Below, piece by piece: positions 6,322 to 13,458 of a stretch of DNA of 19,559 bases. The stretch is from JASLBX01 sp035762665 (GTDB lineage: Bacteria; Actinomycetota; Actinomycetes; Jiangellales; Jiangellaceae): assembly GCA_035762665.1 (NCBI GenBank), contig DASTNZ010000050.1, forward strand, positions 1-19,559. The letters run 5' to 3'. The notes beneath the pieces are model-generated. The model saw nothing but the letters and a program-made list of their open reading frames with translations, ran no database searches and was not told where the DNA came from. The translations under genes and the position numbers were made by a program. Position 1 is the stretch's first letter, and the number at the start of each line of letters is the position of its first letter.

Positions 6322-6621
6322 CGCACTCTTGCCTTTCCATGTGAGGACTGGCAGACAGCATCCGATGCGATTCGCCACAAGTCTTGAACCAATCGCTTGA
6401 CCGCGCCGGTGATGATCCGTGCGGTGGATCCGACCCCGAACACGACCGCGTCTCGTGTGTCGCCGGTCCGGTCGAAGCGCTCCCGGATCATGCGCAATGG
6501 CACTCGGGCGACTTCGATTGGGACCTGATCGATCACGTGCCCGTGCACGACGCCACGTCGATCACCCCGCCCGCCGAGTATCGCAGGCGGCGGGTCCGTA
6601 CCTCCTCGCTAAGGTTGCGCT
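6322..6621. other. Unexplained 300-bp stretch upstream of the sigma-factor gene
   Basis: No convincing gene is visible. A minus-strand frame from GTG 6548 (76 codons, starting GHVIDQVPIEVARVPL) has some coding-like composition but no good ribosome binding site, and its end overlaps the reductase remnant. It may be part of the same decayed locus. The promoter of the sigma gene should lie near the right end; I cannot place it. A GC-rich imperfect inverted repeat lies around 6568-6597. Confidence 0.3.
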
Positions 6622-7602
6622 GTGGGGGTGTCCTCCGATCCTGAGGCCTTCGTCTCTACGGCCGAGCCCTACCGGCGTGAGCTCGGGGTCTACTGCTACC
6701 GGATGACGGGATCGTTCTCCGAAGCTGAGGACCTCGTTCAGGAAGCGTTCGAGCGGGCCTGGCGGGCACGAGACCAGTACGACGCCTCGTCGTCCATGCG
6801 GGCGTGGCTGTACAAGATCGCCACGAACTTGTGCATCGACTACCTGCGGCGTACGCGCCGACGTCGAGTGCTGCCGTTCGACGTCATGGACCCCTTGCGA
6901 GACGCCAACGATATGCCTGTGTATACCGGCGATCATCGCTGGCTGGAGCCGTTTCCGGATCGGCTGCTCGGCGAGCAGGGCAGCAATCCTGACGAGGAGG
7001 TGGTGCACCGGGAGACCCTCGAGCTGGCGTTCCTGGCAGCGGTTCAACACCTGCCGGTTCTTCAGCGAGTGGTGTTCATCGCCCGAGATGTCATGGGCTG
7101 GTCGGCCAAGGCGACCGCGATCCTCCTCGATACCTCACAGGCCGCGGTCAAGAGCGCTCTGCAGCGTGCACGGGCCACGATCAGGGAGCACCTCCCGGAG
7201 CGGCGGGATGAGTGGGCTGCCGCCACGTCTGTTAGCGCGGCCGAGCGTGACGTTGTGCGGCGCTACATCAACGCCCACCAGGGAGGCAGCGAGTCGTTGG
7301 CCGAGGTGCTGGCGGACGATGTCAGGATCGCCTACCCGGGCATCCCGTTGTGGTCGGACTCGAGGGATGCGTTCATCGAGGCGAGCCGCGAGCATGCGCT
7401 TCCTGGCGACTATCGGTTGGTGGCGACCTCCGCGAATCTGCAGCCGGCCGTGGCCATCTACCGACGCGCACCCGATGACCGCGTCTTCCGTCTTGTTGCC
7501 CTCGAGCTACTTCGCATCCAGGACGGCAAGATCACCGAGATCGTCGATTTCGATCCGCGCGGCTTGACTCCCGCGTTCGGAGTCGACGAGACCCTCGACT
7601 AG
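6622..7602 (+). CDS. ECF sigma factor with C-terminal SnoaL-like domain
   Basis: A 326-residue protein beginning at GTG 6622, with AAGG at 6612-6615. The sigma-2 region is at about residues 10-75 (YRRELGVYCYRMTGSFSEAE, DLVQEAFERAWR, MRAWLYKIATNLCIDYLRR) and sigma-4 at about 140-190 (LPVLQRVVFIARDVMGWSAK, TSQAAVKSALQRAR). Residues from about 210 to the end form a SnoaL-like fold (VVRRYINAHQGG, LAEVLADDVRIAYPG, KITEIVDFDP). This matches the SigG/TIGR02960-like group of large actinobacterial ECF sigma factors, in which the C-terminal domain rather than a classical anti-sigma protein is thought to affect activity. No anti-sigma gene is adjacent. The next gene (7685) has an ideal ribosome binding site and is probably cotranscribed. 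The target regulon cannot be read from the sequence. Confidence 0.92.
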   Translation: MGVSSDPEAFVSTAEPYRRELGVYCYRMTGSFSEAEDLVQEAFERAWRARDQYDASSSMRAWLYKIATNLCIDYLRRTRRRRVLPFDVMDPLRDANDMPVYTGDHRWLEPFPDRLLGEQGSNPDEEVVHRETLELAFLAAVQHLPVLQRVVFIARDVMGWSAKATAILLDTSQAAVKSALQRARATIREHLPERRDEWAAATSVSAAERDVVRRYINAHQGGSESLAEVLADDVRIAYPGIPLWSDSRDAFIEASREHALPGDYRLVATSANLQPAVAIYRRAPDDRVFRLVALELLRIQDGKITEIVDFDPRGLTPAFGVDETLD

Positions 7603-7684
7603 TGCGACCGATTCCTTTTCAGCCGTCCGGTCGTATCAACGGCAGGAGGTCGCGCCGCGGCCCTACGAGCAAAGGAGATCGGCA

Positions 7685-8137
7685 ATGACCGAGAGCACGT
7701 TCGACCCCATGGCCACGCCCGAGCCGTCGGCACAGCTCAAGGAACTGGGCCGGCGCATGGTGGGGAAGGCCCGGCTCAGCGGAGGAGTCGAGGGCACCAC
7801 TGAGTTCGGATGGATGGAGGGCGGGTTCTTCCTGATCCAGCGAGTCGACCTGACCCAGTACGGCCGGCATATCAAGGGAATCGAGATCATCGGACATCTG
7901 CGACCCTTCGGCGAGCCGCCCAGCGACGAGATCCGCTCCCGCTTCTACGACAACTACGGGAACACCCTTGACTACGTCTACGAGTTGGACGGTGACACCC
8001 TCACCGTCTGGGGCGGTGAGAAGGGGTCCCCCGCCTACATGAAGGCCACTATCGAAGCAGATGGCACCAGCCGGGGCGAGTGGGTCTACCCCGGTGGCGG
8101 TGGCTACCAATTCGCGTCGACCCCGATAGTGGATTGA
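7685..8137 (+). CDS. Small conserved soluble protein downstream of the ECF sigma factor
   Basis: 150 residues starting at ATG 7685, with AAAGGAG (7671-7677) at seven bases. There is no signal peptide or membrane segment. The sequence alternates short beta-strand-like stretches rich in aromatics (FGWMEGGFFLIQRVDL, GIEIIGHLRPF, NTLDYVYELDGDTLTVWGG, GEWVYPGGGGYQF). This resembles lipocalin-like or DUF1579-like single-domain proteins, but I cannot assign a family with confidence. It lies 82 bp after the sigma gene on the same strand, so it is likely its operon partner or regulon member. Confidence 0.8.
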   Translation: MTESTFDPMATPEPSAQLKELGRRMVGKARLSGGVEGTTEFGWMEGGFFLIQRVDLTQYGRHIKGIEIIGHLRPFGEPPSDEIRSRFYDNYGNTLDYVYELDGDTLTVWGGEKGSPAYMKATIEADGTSRGEWVYPGGGGYQFASTPIVD

Positions 8138-8323
8138 CACTGCTCTGCGGGCGCGCCGCCCTTGTCGCCACAATCCGTGACGACGGCGGTGCGCCACATG
8201 CTCGAGGCGAGGCTCCTCCAGCTCACAGGCCAGCCATGATGATCTCCGCGTGCCGGAGCGAGCCACCTGGCGTGGTGAGCGCACGAAGCACACAAGCTTC
8301 AATTCCGGCCGCACTTGCCTAAC

Positions 8324-8350
8324 AACCGAACCGTACGGTACGGTTCGGTT
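8324..8350. promoter_or_regulatory. Perfect 27-bp palindromic operator of the TetR gene
   Basis: The arms AACCGAACCGTAC (8324-8336) and GTACGGTTCGGTT (8338-8350) are exact reverse complements around a single G at 8337. The site ends two bases before the GTG start at 8353. It overlaps a candidate promoter (TTGCCT 8315-8320, TACGGT 8339-8344, 18-bp spacer). The length and position are typical of TetR autoregulation. Confidence 0.8.
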
Positions 8351-8352
8351 CT

Positions 8353-9012
8353 GTGACCAGGAGCTCTCGCGCAGTGGAGCGCCGCCAGCGAATCATCGGG
8401 TCGGCGATCCATGTGTTCGCCGAGCGCGGTTACGCGGCGTCGTCTACGGCGCAGATCGCCGCGGAGGCGGGCGTCTCGAAGGAGACGATTTACGCGTACT
8501 TCGGCAACAAAGCGGGGCTGCTCCGCGAAGCGTTGACATCGCTCGTGGCGGCGCCCGGCGACTCAGTGATGGTCGAACCGGCTGAGAGGGTCGCCTCCTC
8601 GGCGGAGCTTTTTGAGCAGCTGCGGTCGCGGGCGATGAGGCTGGTCACTGACCTGACCCAACCGCAATACCTTGCGCTGGCCAGGATCGTGGTGGCTGAA
8701 ACCCCGCGCGACCCGTCGTTGGCTGAGCTTTTCCGGGAGGCTATCGCCGGGCGGGTGCTGTCGGGTGCGGCAAGCATGGTGGCCGCCGGGCAGCAGGCCG
8801 GCCTGGTCGATCCCGCTGTCGACACCTCCACCGCGGCGCGAGCCTTCGTGGGCCCGCTGCTCACTTACGTGCTGCTGGATGGCTTGCTCCGGCCGCCCGC
8901 TGAGATCCGCAGGCCCTCCGGGGAGGCCATCGGTACCCAGGTAGCTCTCTTTTGCCGAGCTATCCGCCTAACAACCGATCACCACTCAATCGACGGAGTA
9001 CGAAATGACTGA
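8353..9012 (+). CDS. TetR-family transcriptional regulator
   Basis: A 219-residue protein from GTG 8353. The N-terminal TetR helix-turn-helix is clear (RRQRIIGSAIHVFAERGYAA, then TAQIAAEAGVSKETIYAYF and GNKAGLLREAL). The all-helical ligand domain covers about 70-205. The start is uncertain. GTG 8353 would give a nearly leaderless message from the promoter that overlaps the operator. GTG 8374, seven codons later, has AGGAG at 8359-8363 with ten-base spacing and still leaves the whole DNA-binding domain. The gene overlaps the next one by eight bases, so the two are translated together, and the regulator probably controls this pair through the upstream palindrome. Confidence 0.93.
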   Translation: MTRSSRAVERRQRIIGSAIHVFAERGYAASSTAQIAAEAGVSKETIYAYFGNKAGLLREALTSLVAAPGDSVMVEPAERVASSAELFEQLRSRAMRLVTDLTQPQYLALARIVVAETPRDPSLAELFREAIAGRVLSGAASMVAAGQQAGLVDPAVDTSTAARAFVGPLLTYVLLDGLLRPPAEIRRPSGEAIGTQVALFCRAIRLTTDHHSIDGVRND

Positions 9013-9784
9013 CCGCTCAGCCCCTGACTCGCGCACTCAGGAGGCGCGCCCAGGCGTCCGCACGAGCTGGACACGTGCCCGACTGATCGAGCCGACCTCA
9101 TCTGGCTTTGTGCTCGTCGGCGCTAGCTCGGGACGGTGGGTCTTCCCGTTCGCCCTGCCCCGGACCCGCAGACGCAGGCTCCTCGCCGTGATGGCAGACG
9201 CCGCGGCGGTGCTGCGGCGCGATCCCCGGGTGTTGCGTGCCGACATCTTCCGCGGCCTGGTGCGGCCTCCGGACGGCAATCTCGCCGACACCGGCGTGCC
9301 GGCCGCGGACTTCGACGCTGTCTTGCTGATCGAGACCCGCACCGTGACCGACGCGTCCGCGCTGCCGGACGACGACGTAGTGGCTGGACTCCTTGCCGAA
9401 CTCGCCAGAACCGCAACCCGAAACCTGGTCCTTACCGCATCGAACGTTCGCCGGATGGGCCCGGTCGACCGCGACCGGCAGGGCGTCTTCCTGTTCAACT
9501 ACTTCGCCGCCGACGATGTCGACACCAACCTGTACGCCTGGCAGTACACCGCCGGCTGGTTCCACGACGAGACGGGCCTGGACAACTCCGCCGTCCTACA
9601 GCCCGCCGGCACCGAGGGCCCGTACACCCTGGTGAACCACGCACGGTGGGATCGACTCCGCAATGTGCTGCCGGCACTGTTGTTCAAGCGCAGCTTCCGC
9701 ACGTTCGTGTTGCGCGTGTTCGCGGACAACCGGGTCACCCCGAACCCGATCCTCTACCGTCTGCACAACCCGGTCCAGTCGTAG
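9005..9784 (+). CDS. Conserved hypothetical protein coupled to TetR
   Basis: 259 residues from ATG 9005, overlapping the TetR stop by eight bases, with GGAG at 8995-8998. There is no signal peptide and no clear membrane segment. Two similar-sized halves can be discerned, each with beta-rich and helical stretches (LAVMADAAAVLRRDPRVLRA, FDAVLLIETRTV; VFLFNYFAADDVDTNLYAWQ, YTLVNHARWDRLRNVLPALL). They are faintly like a two-repeat ferredoxin-like (dimeric alpha-beta barrel) fold such as antibiotic-biosynthesis monooxygenases, but I see no diagnostic motif. The overlap with TetR suggests it is the regulated effector, perhaps acting on a small hydrophobic molecule. That is inference only. Confidence 0.82.
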   Translation: MTDRSAPDSRTQEARPGVRTSWTRARLIEPTSSGFVLVGASSGRWVFPFALPRTRRRRLLAVMADAAAVLRRDPRVLRADIFRGLVRPPDGNLADTGVPAADFDAVLLIETRTVTDASALPDDDVVAGLLAELARTATRNLVLTASNVRRMGPVDRDRQGVFLFNYFAADDVDTNLYAWQYTAGWFHDETGLDNSAVLQPAGTEGPYTLVNHARWDRLRNVLPALLFKRSFRTFVLRVFADNRVTPNPILYRLHNPVQS

Positions 9785-10000
9785 CCACCAGGCTCTAGGG
9801 ACCCGAATCTGGCACGGTGGGGCGGTGTCCGGTGGCCCCCTCGGCAGGCGCGCTTCCGGCGTCGAAACCCTGATGGTCAGCGGTTTCGTGCCGTGGAGAT
9901 CTCAGGGGCGGCTCGGGGTGCTTCCCGATGTACGGAGGAGAGCCATGGCGGGATGCTGGAGTTGTTAGACACAGACGAACAGCCAGACAAGGTGATCTTC

Positions 10001-10255
10001 ATGAACGACATCCGCGACAGCTTCCGGCGCCAGGGTCTCGTCCGCCCTCGCGACGACCGCATTCTCGGCGGGGTATGCGCTGGGCTGGGCCAGCGTTTCG
10101 GCCTCGAACCATGGCCCGCACGCATCCTGTTCCTGCTCCTCCTACTCGTCATCCCCGGCAGCCAGCTGCTGATCTACCCGATCCTGTGGATCCTCATGCC
10201 GGACGAGGAGACCGAACCCGCGCCGGACTACCCGACCGTTGCCTCCACGACCTAA
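10001..10255 (+). CDS. PspC-domain membrane protein
   Basis: 84 residues from ATG 10001, with AAGGTGA at 9989-9995. The PspC signature is visible: RPRDDRILGGVCAGLGQRFG followed by LEPWPARILFLLLLLV and one or two membrane segments (about 42-66). A short acidic tail follows (PDEETEPAPDYPTVASTT). PspC-domain proteins sit in the cytoplasmic membrane and take part in envelope-stress responses; actinobacterial single-domain members are poorly characterised. The frame is open further upstream, but this ATG has the best ribosome binding site and the PspC domain begins soon after. It stands alone in a 565-bp gap between a plus and a minus gene. Confidence 0.88.
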   Translation: MNDIRDSFRRQGLVRPRDDRILGGVCAGLGQRFGLEPWPARILFLLLLLVIPGSQLLIYPILWILMPDEETEPAPDYPTVASTT

Positions 10256-10296
10256 TGCCGGCTGCCCGTCCGGGTCGGGCTCTGCGGTTCAGGTCT

Positions 10297-10349
10297 GGGC
10301 GGCTGCGGCTGTCGTCGTCACGACGTCCACCCCTCGGTCGCAGCCGCCC
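10297..10349. terminator. Bidirectional hairpin between PspC and methyltransferase genes
   Basis: The arms GGGCGGCTGCG (10297-10307) and CGCAGCCGCCC (10339-10349) pair perfectly. The 31-base loop contains its own CGTCG/CGACG stem. It lies between two convergent genes and ends one base before the methyltransferase stop codon. There is no U-tract, as is common for actinobacterial terminators. Confidence 0.6.
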
Positions 10350-10350
10350 T

Positions 10351-11172
10351 TCAGGGGCGGCCGGTTGACGCCCGGATCCCACAGCCGCCGATGACCACTG
10401 TGGCGTCAAGGTCGTCGTCGCTCACGACCCGAGATGTGAATCCGGCTCGGTCAAGAATCGCAACGGCGGCCCGCGACTGCACACGACCCGTTTCCACTAG
10501 AAGTCGCCCATGCTCCGCCAACCAGTCCAGTGCTTCGACAGCCACTCGTCGCAGCACGTCAAGGCCGTCAGCACCGCCGTCCAGCGATAGGCGGGGTTCG
10601 TGCAGGCGGGCCTCCCGCGGTAGCAGGCTGAGCGCAGCAGTCGGTACGTAGGGCACATTCGCCACCAGCACTTCGACGCGGCCGCGCAGGTGCACCGGCA
10701 GTGGCGCGAAGAGGTCACCCTGGTACACGCGAGCACCCCATGGCTGCAGGTTCCGGCGGGCGCAGGCCACCGATGCTGAGTCGACGTCAGCGGCGTACAA
10801 GCGGATTTGGCCGGCCGCCGTGGCGGCGACAGCAGCTCCGATCGCGCCCGAACCACAGCAGAGGTCGAGGACGACCGCCTCCCGGCGGCCTAACAACGTG
10901 ACCGCCGTACGGACGAGTAACTCGGTTCGCGCTCGGGGTATGAAAACGCCCGGCGCGACGTCGACGCGTAATCCACAGAAGCCTGCCCATCCAAGGATGT
11001 GTTCGAGGGGTTGCCCGTCGACCCTGCGATCGACGAGTGCTTGCAGGTCAGCGGGCGCCGTTGCGGAGGAGATGAGGAGGTCGGCCTCGTCCTCTGCCCA
11101 CACGCATCCCGCTGCGCGAAGCCGCGCGACGATCGCGGACCGGTCTCGGGCCGCCATAGATATCGATGACAT
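10351..11172 (-). CDS. PrmC/HemK-related protein (glutamine-N5) methyltransferase, unknown substrate
   Basis: 273 residues from ATG 11172, with AAAGG five bases upstream; an internal ATG at residue 6 is an alternative. The SAM-binding motif I is VLDLCCGSGAIG (101-112). The PrmC-like N-terminal elements QPLEHILGW and VFIPRARTELLV are present. The active-site motif reads ANVPYVPT (171-178) in place of the NPPY of true release-factor methyltransferases. This and the C-terminal stretch DGGADGLDVLRRVAVEALDW match the PrmC-related group (TIGR03704), which accompanies rather than replaces PrmC. The target is not known; a protein glutamine is likely. The gene has a 215-bp upstream gap with a possible leader peptide. 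Confidence 0.9.
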   Translation of the reverse strand: MSSISMAARDRSAIVARLRAAGCVWAEDEADLLISSATAPADLQALVDRRVDGQPLEHILGWAGFCGLRVDVAPGVFIPRARTELLVRTAVTLLGRREAVVLDLCCGSGAIGAAVAATAAGQIRLYAADVDSASVACARRNLQPWGARVYQGDLFAPLPVHLRGRVEVLVANVPYVPTAALSLLPREARLHEPRLSLDGGADGLDVLRRVAVEALDWLAEHGRLLVETGRVQSRAAVAILDRAGFTSRVVSDDDLDATVVIGGCGIRASTGRP

Positions 11173-11228
11173 TGGTACCTTTCGGGAGCGTCCTCGGGGC
11201 GCCCCCGTCGGTTACCTGGCTGCGACGC

Positions 11229-11303
11229 CTAATGTCCTGCGGCGGCACAGTGCGGGCCGTACGGCGGGCTCACCCGACCTGGCTGGATAAAGATCGGTCC
11301 CAC
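11229..11303 (-). other. Possible leader peptide in the methyltransferase 5' region
   Basis: On the minus strand an AAGGAGG sequence (11303-11309) stands upstream of a short frame ending at TAG 11231-11229. Read from the in-frame GTG at 11303 it gives 24 codons, GPIFIQPGRVSPPYGPHC then AAAGH. That GTG overlaps the AAGGAGG. At ideal spacing there is only an ATC (11294), a rare start. A GC-rich hairpin (CGGGG/CCCCG) follows before the methyltransferase start. An attenuator is possible; chance is the other option. Confidence 0.22.
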
Positions 11304-11387
11304 CTCCTTCGGCCGTAGTGCCAACGGCGTTTGCAGCACCACTCTAGTCGGCGCCTCCACTCGCTCGCACGGGCGGTGAACCGCTGA

Positions 11388-11978
11388 TCAGGTTAGCGCG
11401 CGTAAGATCATCGCCATCAGTGCGTCGACGTACTTACGCGACATCGATCCGGTGCGCAGCAGCCATCGGTAGTAGATCGGGCCGTAGAGAAGCTCTGCTG
11501 CTACGTCGAGGTCAACATCGCGGATCTTGCCCGCCTGCTGTGCGGCGTCCAGCCGTTCCTTCGTCGCGTCGAGCCACGGTCTCAGCAATCGGTCAAGCAA
11601 CGCCGCGGCGAGCTTGGGGTCATCTTGGATCGCAGTGAGTAGTGCCCGGTAGCGCCGCTCGAAGACCGGATCGGTCAAGGAGTCCACCGTGGTTTCCAGG
11701 ACGACTCGCAAATCGGTCTCGAGATCGCCGCTGTCGGGAAAGGTCAGGACCTCGTCGGCGCCGACCAGCGCGAGATAGGCGTCTAGTACCACAGATCCCT
11801 TGTCCGGCCACCACCGGTAGATCGTCTGCTTGCCTACCCCCGCGCGGGCGGCGATCGCCTCTACGGCGAGCTTGGTGTAGCCGACCTCGCCGATCAGATC
11901 GGCCGTGGCGGTCAAGATCGCCTGACGGGAGTGTTCGTTTCGCCGAGCAGGGTTCGGCGCCTTGGGGTCTGTATCCAC
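11388..11978 (-). CDS. TetR-family transcriptional regulator
   Basis: 196 residues from GTG 11978. The helix-turn-helix (RQAILTATADLIGEVGYTKL, AVEAIAARAGVGKQTIYRWW, PDKGSVVLDAYL) and a TetR_C-type ligand domain (LDRLLRPWLDATKERLDAAQ, VAAELLYGPIYYRWLLRTG) are clear. It is divergent from the alpha/beta hydrolase at 12040 with a 61-bp gap. A -10-like TACCAT on the minus strand (11990-11985) would put the transcription start at or very near the GTG, so the mRNA may be leaderless. The 19-bp palindrome in the gap suggests control of both genes. Confidence 0.93.
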   Translation of the reverse strand: MDTDPKAPNPARRNEHSRQAILTATADLIGEVGYTKLAVEAIAARAGVGKQTIYRWWPDKGSVVLDAYLALVGADEVLTFPDSGDLETDLRVVLETTVDSLTDPVFERRYRALLTAIQDDPKLAAALLDRLLRPWLDATKERLDAAQQAGKIRDVDLDVAAELLYGPIYYRWLLRTGSMSRKYVDALMAMILRALT

Positions 11979-12001
11979 AGGCGTATGGTACTCTCAGCGA
12001 G

Positions 12002-12020
12002 ACGAGACGGAGCGTCTCGT
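12002..12020. promoter_or_regulatory. Perfect inverted-repeat operator between TetR and hydrolase genes
   Basis: The arms ACGAGACG (12002-12009) and CGTCTCGT (12013-12020) are separated by GAG. A partial extra copy of the left half-site (CGAGACG) starts at 11998. The site is 23 bp upstream of the TetR start and 19 bp upstream of the hydrolase start, as expected for a TetR repressor controlling a divergent pair. Confidence 0.72.
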
Positions 12021-12039
12021 TACGTCGAATGGAGCGCAG

Positions 12040-13140
12040 ATGATCGAAATAGTTGTGGGTAGCGTGGCGGCCGTTGTCGCCCTGCCACTGGTCGGCGGCC
12101 TTGGGTGGCGCAGGCTCAGTCAGCGCCGGGTCGCCAAGGCGTTGGAGGTCGCCTCCCCAACGGGCATTGTCGAGCAACGATTCGTCGAGATCGGCGGCAT
12201 CGAGCAGTGGATTCAGATCCGGGGCGAGAACCATAACAACCCGGTGCTGCTGGTCTTGCACGGCGGGCCTGGTTGGCCCAACGCGGTCTTCACATTGCCG
12301 CTGCGCTCCTGGGAGCGGTACTTCACCGTCGTCCAGTGGGACCATCGCGGGGCAGGCAAGACCCTGGGCCGCAACGGCAAGGCGGGCAGCGGCCCGATGA
12401 CCTTCGATCGCCGAGTCACTGACGCCATCGAACTCATCGAGTTCCTGCGCCGACACCTGGAGACGGACAAGGTGATCGTCCTAGCCGAGTCAATGGGAAC
12501 CCTGACCGGCCTGCCTCTGGTGAAGCGTCGACCCGACTTGGTGCACGCGCTGGTGATGACGGACTTGTATGTCAACATGGCCCGCAATGAAGCCCACAAG
12601 TACCAGCTCACCCTGGAACGGCTACGGGCGATCGACAACACCAAGGGCGTGGCCGCATTGGAGGAGATCGGCAGCGACCCGACGCGGTGGGACCTGCGAG
12701 CCTGGAACACCAACATGGCCTGGGCGTTCAAGACCAACCTGCCTACTCCGAACGTGGACCGTCGACTGCTGTTTCCGCTCGCACTGTCCTCCCCCATTTA
12801 CAGCCTGCGGGACCTGGTGACCCTCCTTGCGGGTTTCCAATGGTCCACCGCCCAGATGTTTGAGGAGATCATGGCCTGGGACGCCCGGCGGTTGAGCACT
12901 CGATTCGAGGTGCCAGTCTTTCTGCTGCAGGGCGAGAGCGATGTGATCACGTTGACCTCTCTGGCCGAGGAGTACTTCCAGGAGGTGGAGGCGCCGGCCA
13001 AGAGGATGGCCCTGGTCAAAGACGCGGGCCACTTCGCCGCATTCACCCAGCCGCACCGGTTCCTTGCTGAACTCTGCACCCGTATACCTCCCTTGGCGTC
13101 TCGGGTCGGTCCCTCGAATGCTTCGTCGAATCCCCACTGA
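12040..13140 (+). CDS. Membrane-anchored alpha/beta hydrolase, proline-iminopeptidase-like
   Basis: 366 residues from ATG 12040, with GGAG at 12031-12034. An N-terminal hydrophobic segment (residues 3-22) without a clear cleavage site suggests a membrane anchor. The oxyanion-hole motif HGGPG is at 74-78, as in S33 proline iminopeptidases. The nucleophile elbow is AESMG (Ser151), with Ala in place of the usual first Gly. The acid is probably Asp301 (QGESDVIT) and the base His331 (DAGHFAAF). A helical cap lies between about 170 and 285. The substrate is unknown; family members cleave N-terminal proline or hydrolyse esters. Divergence from a TetR gene with a shared operator suggests induction by a small molecule that the enzyme may destroy. 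Confidence 0.9.
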   Translation: MIEIVVGSVAAVVALPLVGGLGWRRLSQRRVAKALEVASPTGIVEQRFVEIGGIEQWIQIRGENHNNPVLLVLHGGPGWPNAVFTLPLRSWERYFTVVQWDHRGAGKTLGRNGKAGSGPMTFDRRVTDAIELIEFLRRHLETDKVIVLAESMGTLTGLPLVKRRPDLVHALVMTDLYVNMARNEAHKYQLTLERLRAIDNTKGVAALEEIGSDPTRWDLRAWNTNMAWAFKTNLPTPNVDRRLLFPLALSSPIYSLRDLVTLLAGFQWSTAQMFEEIMAWDARRLSTRFEVPVFLLQGESDVITLTSLAEEYFQEVEAPAKRMALVKDAGHFAAFTQPHRFLAELCTRIPPLASRVGPSNASSNPH

Positions 13141-13142
13141 GA

Positions 13143-13162
13143 AGCCGGTCAGGTGACCGGCT
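13143..13162. terminator. Hairpin just after the hydrolase stop codon
   Basis: AGCCGGTCA (13143-13151) and TGACCGGCT (13154-13162) are perfect complements separated by GG, giving an eight-pair stem with a four-base loop. It starts two bases after the stop. There is no U-tract. Confidence 0.6.
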
Positions 13163-13270
13163 CCGCCGACTCGCTATTTCGCGGGGCCGGACGATGGTTC
13201 TCCCATGAGCGGCCGGCGTCGTGCAAGAGCCCGTGACAACGGAGCTGTCTCGTACAGGCAGCGTTGATCT

Positions 13271-13441
13271 GTGGGGGAGGAACAAAAGCGGAGAATCGTC
13301 GCCGCTGCCGCAACCGTGGCGCCGCTGTTTGGCGCTAGCGCGCTTCCGGCGATGGCCGATCCAGGTGGAGGGCCTGGAAGCAACCACGGGTGTGCAGGAC
13401 ACCAGCCACCGCCGCCGCCAGGCGGAGGATGCGGCAACTAG
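13271..13441 (+). CDS. Tiny secreted Gly/Pro-rich protein
   Basis: A 56-residue frame from GTG 13271 (an in-frame stop at 13265 precludes an earlier start) to TAG 13439-13441. Residues 1-29 form a textbook Sec signal peptide: charged MGEEQKRR, hydrophobic IVAAAATVAPLFGASAL, and cleavage site PAMA before DP. The mature part would be about 27 residues, with two Cys, five consecutive Pro and many Gly (DPGGGPGSNHGCAGHQ, PPPPPGGGCGN). A strong terminator begins 18 bp after the stop, which fits a separate small transcript. The ribosome binding site is weak (AGGCAGCG). I do not recognise a family. A two-Cys structural or surface peptide is possible. Confidence 0.6.
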   Translation: MGEEQKRRIVAAAATVAPLFGASALPAMADPGGGPGSNHGCAGHQPPPPPGGGCGN

Positions 13442-13458
13442 AACGCCGATCGATCCCT

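Noticed and set aside
8317..8978. 13-bp direct repeat GCCTAACAACCGA at 8317-8329 and 8966-8978, flanking most of the TetR gene
   Set aside because: A 13-bp exact match is expected a few times by chance in a window of this size. The second copy is inside coding sequence and there are no other mobile-element signs.
13232..13245. TGACAACG half-site upstream of the small secreted gene, resembling the GH92 LacI operator
   Set aside because: The second half (GAGCTG) does not match the palindrome, so it is only an isolated half-site.
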